A DNA stretch of 7,661 nt from Leptolinea sp. (GTDB lineage Bacteria; Chloroflexota; Anaerolineae; Anaerolineales; Anaerolineaceae): the NCBI GenBank assembly GCA_022837205.1, contig JALHEL010000189.1, forward strand, positions 1 to 7,661, in the 5' to 3' direction. The notes under the pieces were generated by a model. The model was not told the origin of the DNA and searched no databases. It saw only the letters and a program-made list of their open reading frames with translations. Shown here in pieces: positions 6,673 to 7,661 of the stretch (positions are counted from its first letter, which is position 1; each line of letters opens with the position of its first letter). The translations under genes were made by a program, and so were the position numbers.

Positions 6673-7241
6673 TTTTTTTCCTCTCGCGCGGTTTCGGGCA
6701 TAATCTGCCCTTGATAGCGATTCTGACGTTGGGAATAATCTCTGTCGGGTTTGGACTCCAGACGGCTGAATTGGATTTGAACAACCCGGGCGCCGTAGGG
6801 AATAATCACATTATGTTTTCCTTCATTTTTCAGTTCCAATGTAATGGTACCTTGGAAACCGGCGTCAATCACGCCGGCCATCATATGATTTATAAAAAGT
6901 CTACCCAAACTTGATTTCGTATAGACCTGACCGCAAATATCACCGGGCATCCGAAGGAATTCTCGGGAGGATCCGAGAAATATATCGCCGGGTTTAAGCA
7001 GAATTCCTTCCTTCGGATCAATTTCCTGCAATTCCCAGAAATCATCCGAGTGATGGGCTTTTCCGAAAATTACCTGTCCCGAGTGTTCTTTCGGCCAGCG
7101 AACAAAACGTCCCAATGAAAGATCTAAAGTATTGGGATTGACCTGAGTAATAACCGATTCGTAAGTTATTTCTGAACGATTAAAATCGATCAATCCGTTA
7201 TCGATCAGCTCTTTGATCGCATGGTCACAGAGTACGCCCAT
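6669..7241 (-). CDS. dcd: dCTP deaminase (dUTPase-fold family)
   Basis: A 190-residue cytoplasmic enzyme of the trimeric dUTPase/Dcd fold, close to the E. coli length of 193. It deaminates dCTP to dUTP, and some members also hydrolyse it to dUMP; the sequence does not settle which. The core signature is YTKSSLGRLFINHMMAG (107-123) followed by IDAGFQGTITLELKN (125-139). Aligned by eye with E. coli Dcd, Ser110, Arg114, His119, Ala122 and Glu136 match Ser111, Arg115, His121, Ala124 and the catalytic Glu138. Lys109 replaces E. coli Arg110. The C-terminal DYSQRQNRYQGQ resembles the nucleotide-closing tail. The ATG at 7241 has AGAGGA three bases upstream. The start overlaps the end of the thyX-like gene by 17 bases, indicating one transcript. 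The stop codon overlaps that of the convergent PHP gene. Confidence 0.93.
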   Translation of the reverse strand: MGVLCDHAIKELIDNGLIDFNRSEITYESVITQVNPNTLDLSLGRFVRWPKEHSGQVIFGKAHHSDDFWELQEIDPKEGILLKPGDIFLGSSREFLRMPGDICGQVYTKSSLGRLFINHMMAGVIDAGFQGTITLELKNEGKHNVIIPYGARVVQIQFSRLESKPDRDYSQRQNRYQGQIMPETAREEKN

Positions 7242-7661
7242 TTATCCTCTTTTCGAAATAGCCGCAAGATTGAAATTCATGGCAGCCTTGTCGATAGACA
7301 CAATCGGGTACCAGAAAACTTCCAAGCAAGGGATCAATTTTCTCTATTTCTGATTTAATATTTTCCATAATATTTCTGGTCACAGGATCCGCTCGTTGGC
7401 AGAGCCGTTTGCGGCTCATATTGATCAACGCCTGAACGTTCATATCCATAACATGATTCACCAATGCATCTTGTCTTTCGGCTCCCCGATCGGGATTTGA
7501 ACGCTGGCTCTTGACATAATGTTCGACACCGATTTTGTGGCGGACAAAATGGACGCTTGCATAATAGGGGATCTGCCACATCACAACAGTTACCATTAAG
7601 GTTCGCATCGGAGAATGTTCAGCGTTTAATAGTTTTCTGCGCCATTCTATCGACGGAGAAA
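7225..7661 (-). CDS. ThyX-like flavin-dependent thymidylate synthase, divergent (5' end outside window)
   Basis: The frame is open to the right edge, so 144 C-terminal residues are visible; the ATG at 7608 is internal. The segment AEHSPMR (visible residues 13-19) followed by WQIPYYASVHFVRHKIG matches the ThyX pattern 'EHSP.R...Q..RHR', the fold that uses FAD, NADPH and methylene-tetrahydrofolate to turn dUMP into dTMP. The signature is altered: RHK replaces RHR, and the Ser before QR is one position further along than in RHRX7S. NMSRKRLC with TRNIMENIKSEI takes the place of the usual LRL...AQ.EIR helix. The C-terminus has a CX5CX5C cluster (DCVYRQGCHEFQSCGY). It is upstream of and overlaps dcd, which fits dTTP synthesis. 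The family assignment rests on motif recall, and activity is inferred. The full length cannot be judged. Confidence 0.75.
   Translation of the reverse strand, partial: SPSIEWRRKLLNAEHSPMRTLMVTVVMWQIPYYASVHFVRHKIGVEHYVKSQRSNPDRGAERQDALVNHVMDMNVQALINMSRKRLCQRADPVTRNIMENIKSEIEKIDPLLGSFLVPDCVYRQGCHEFQSCGYFEKRINGRTL

Noticed and set aside
6950..7017. Imperfect inverted repeat in dcd (TCCGAAGGAATTC with GAATTCC..CCTTCGGA, enclosing a small TCTCGG/CCGAGA hairpin)
   Set aside because: The arms differ by a 4-base insertion and lie in well-conserved coding sequence with no T tract; probably chance pairing.
7225..7608. A 127-residue complete protein starting at ATG 7608
   Set aside because: The frame stays open to the window edge, and the upstream residues (RRKLLNAEHSP) belong to the ThyX pattern, so the gene is cut by the edge and the ATG is internal.
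1..7661. CRISPR arrays, insertion sequences, tRNA genes, phage or defence genes
   Set aside because: No regularly spaced repeats, transposase motifs, cloverleaf structures or typical mobile genes were seen on either strand.

Overview
The window is about 7.7 kb of ordinary, compact bacterial chromosome of moderate GC, estimated by eye. The best guess is a Chloroflexota bacterium of the Anaerolineae type. This rests on three things: the style of GyrB, whose C-terminus reads RFIQTHAHEVRNLDI; a threonyl-tRNA synthetase without a TGS domain, controlled by a T-box leader; and a dCTP deaminase beside a divergent ThyX-like thymidylate synthase. The assignment is from remembered family patterns, not a search. 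No phage, insertion sequence, CRISPR array, tRNA or rRNA gene was seen.

Layout, left to right. (1) The C-terminal part of a polytopic membrane protein (1-456, +) overlaps by 4 bases the start of gyrB (453-2378, +). (2) A strong hairpin with a T-rich tail (2427-2485) lies between gyrB and a converging Gfo/Idh/MocA oxidoreductase gene (2532-3590, -). (3) The 335-base gap after it holds a near-consensus sigma-70 promoter (3632-3660) and a complete T-box leader with a Thr (ACC) specifier, ending in an intrinsic terminator (3875-3910). (4) thrS follows (3926-5713, +), closed by a 13-bp perfect hairpin (5720-5748). (5) A PHP-domain phosphoesterase gene comes next (5773-6672, +), starting most plausibly at a TTG just past that hairpin. 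(6) On the minus strand, a thyX-like gene cut by the right edge (7225-7661) overlaps dcd (6669-7241) by 17 bases. The dcd stop codon overlaps the PHP stop codon tail to tail.

How the genes fit together. gyrB (DNA supercoiling), thrS (threonine charging) and dcd/thyX (deoxyuridine and thymidylate supply) are housekeeping functions. The thrS leader should sense uncharged tRNA-Thr and allow read-through into thrS when threonine charging falls. The dcd/thyX pair is a small dTTP-synthesis cassette: Dcd makes dUTP (or dUMP, if bifunctional), and the ThyX-like enzyme would methylate dUMP. The oxidoreductase and the PHP protein cannot be given substrates from sequence alone.

No clearly new multi-gene system was found. 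The points most worth a second look are the well-resolved T-box and its prediction about the tRNA-Thr discriminator base, the atypical signature and cysteine cluster of the ThyX-like protein, and a long inverted repeat inside the end of the PHP gene where two genes converge with no intergenic space.
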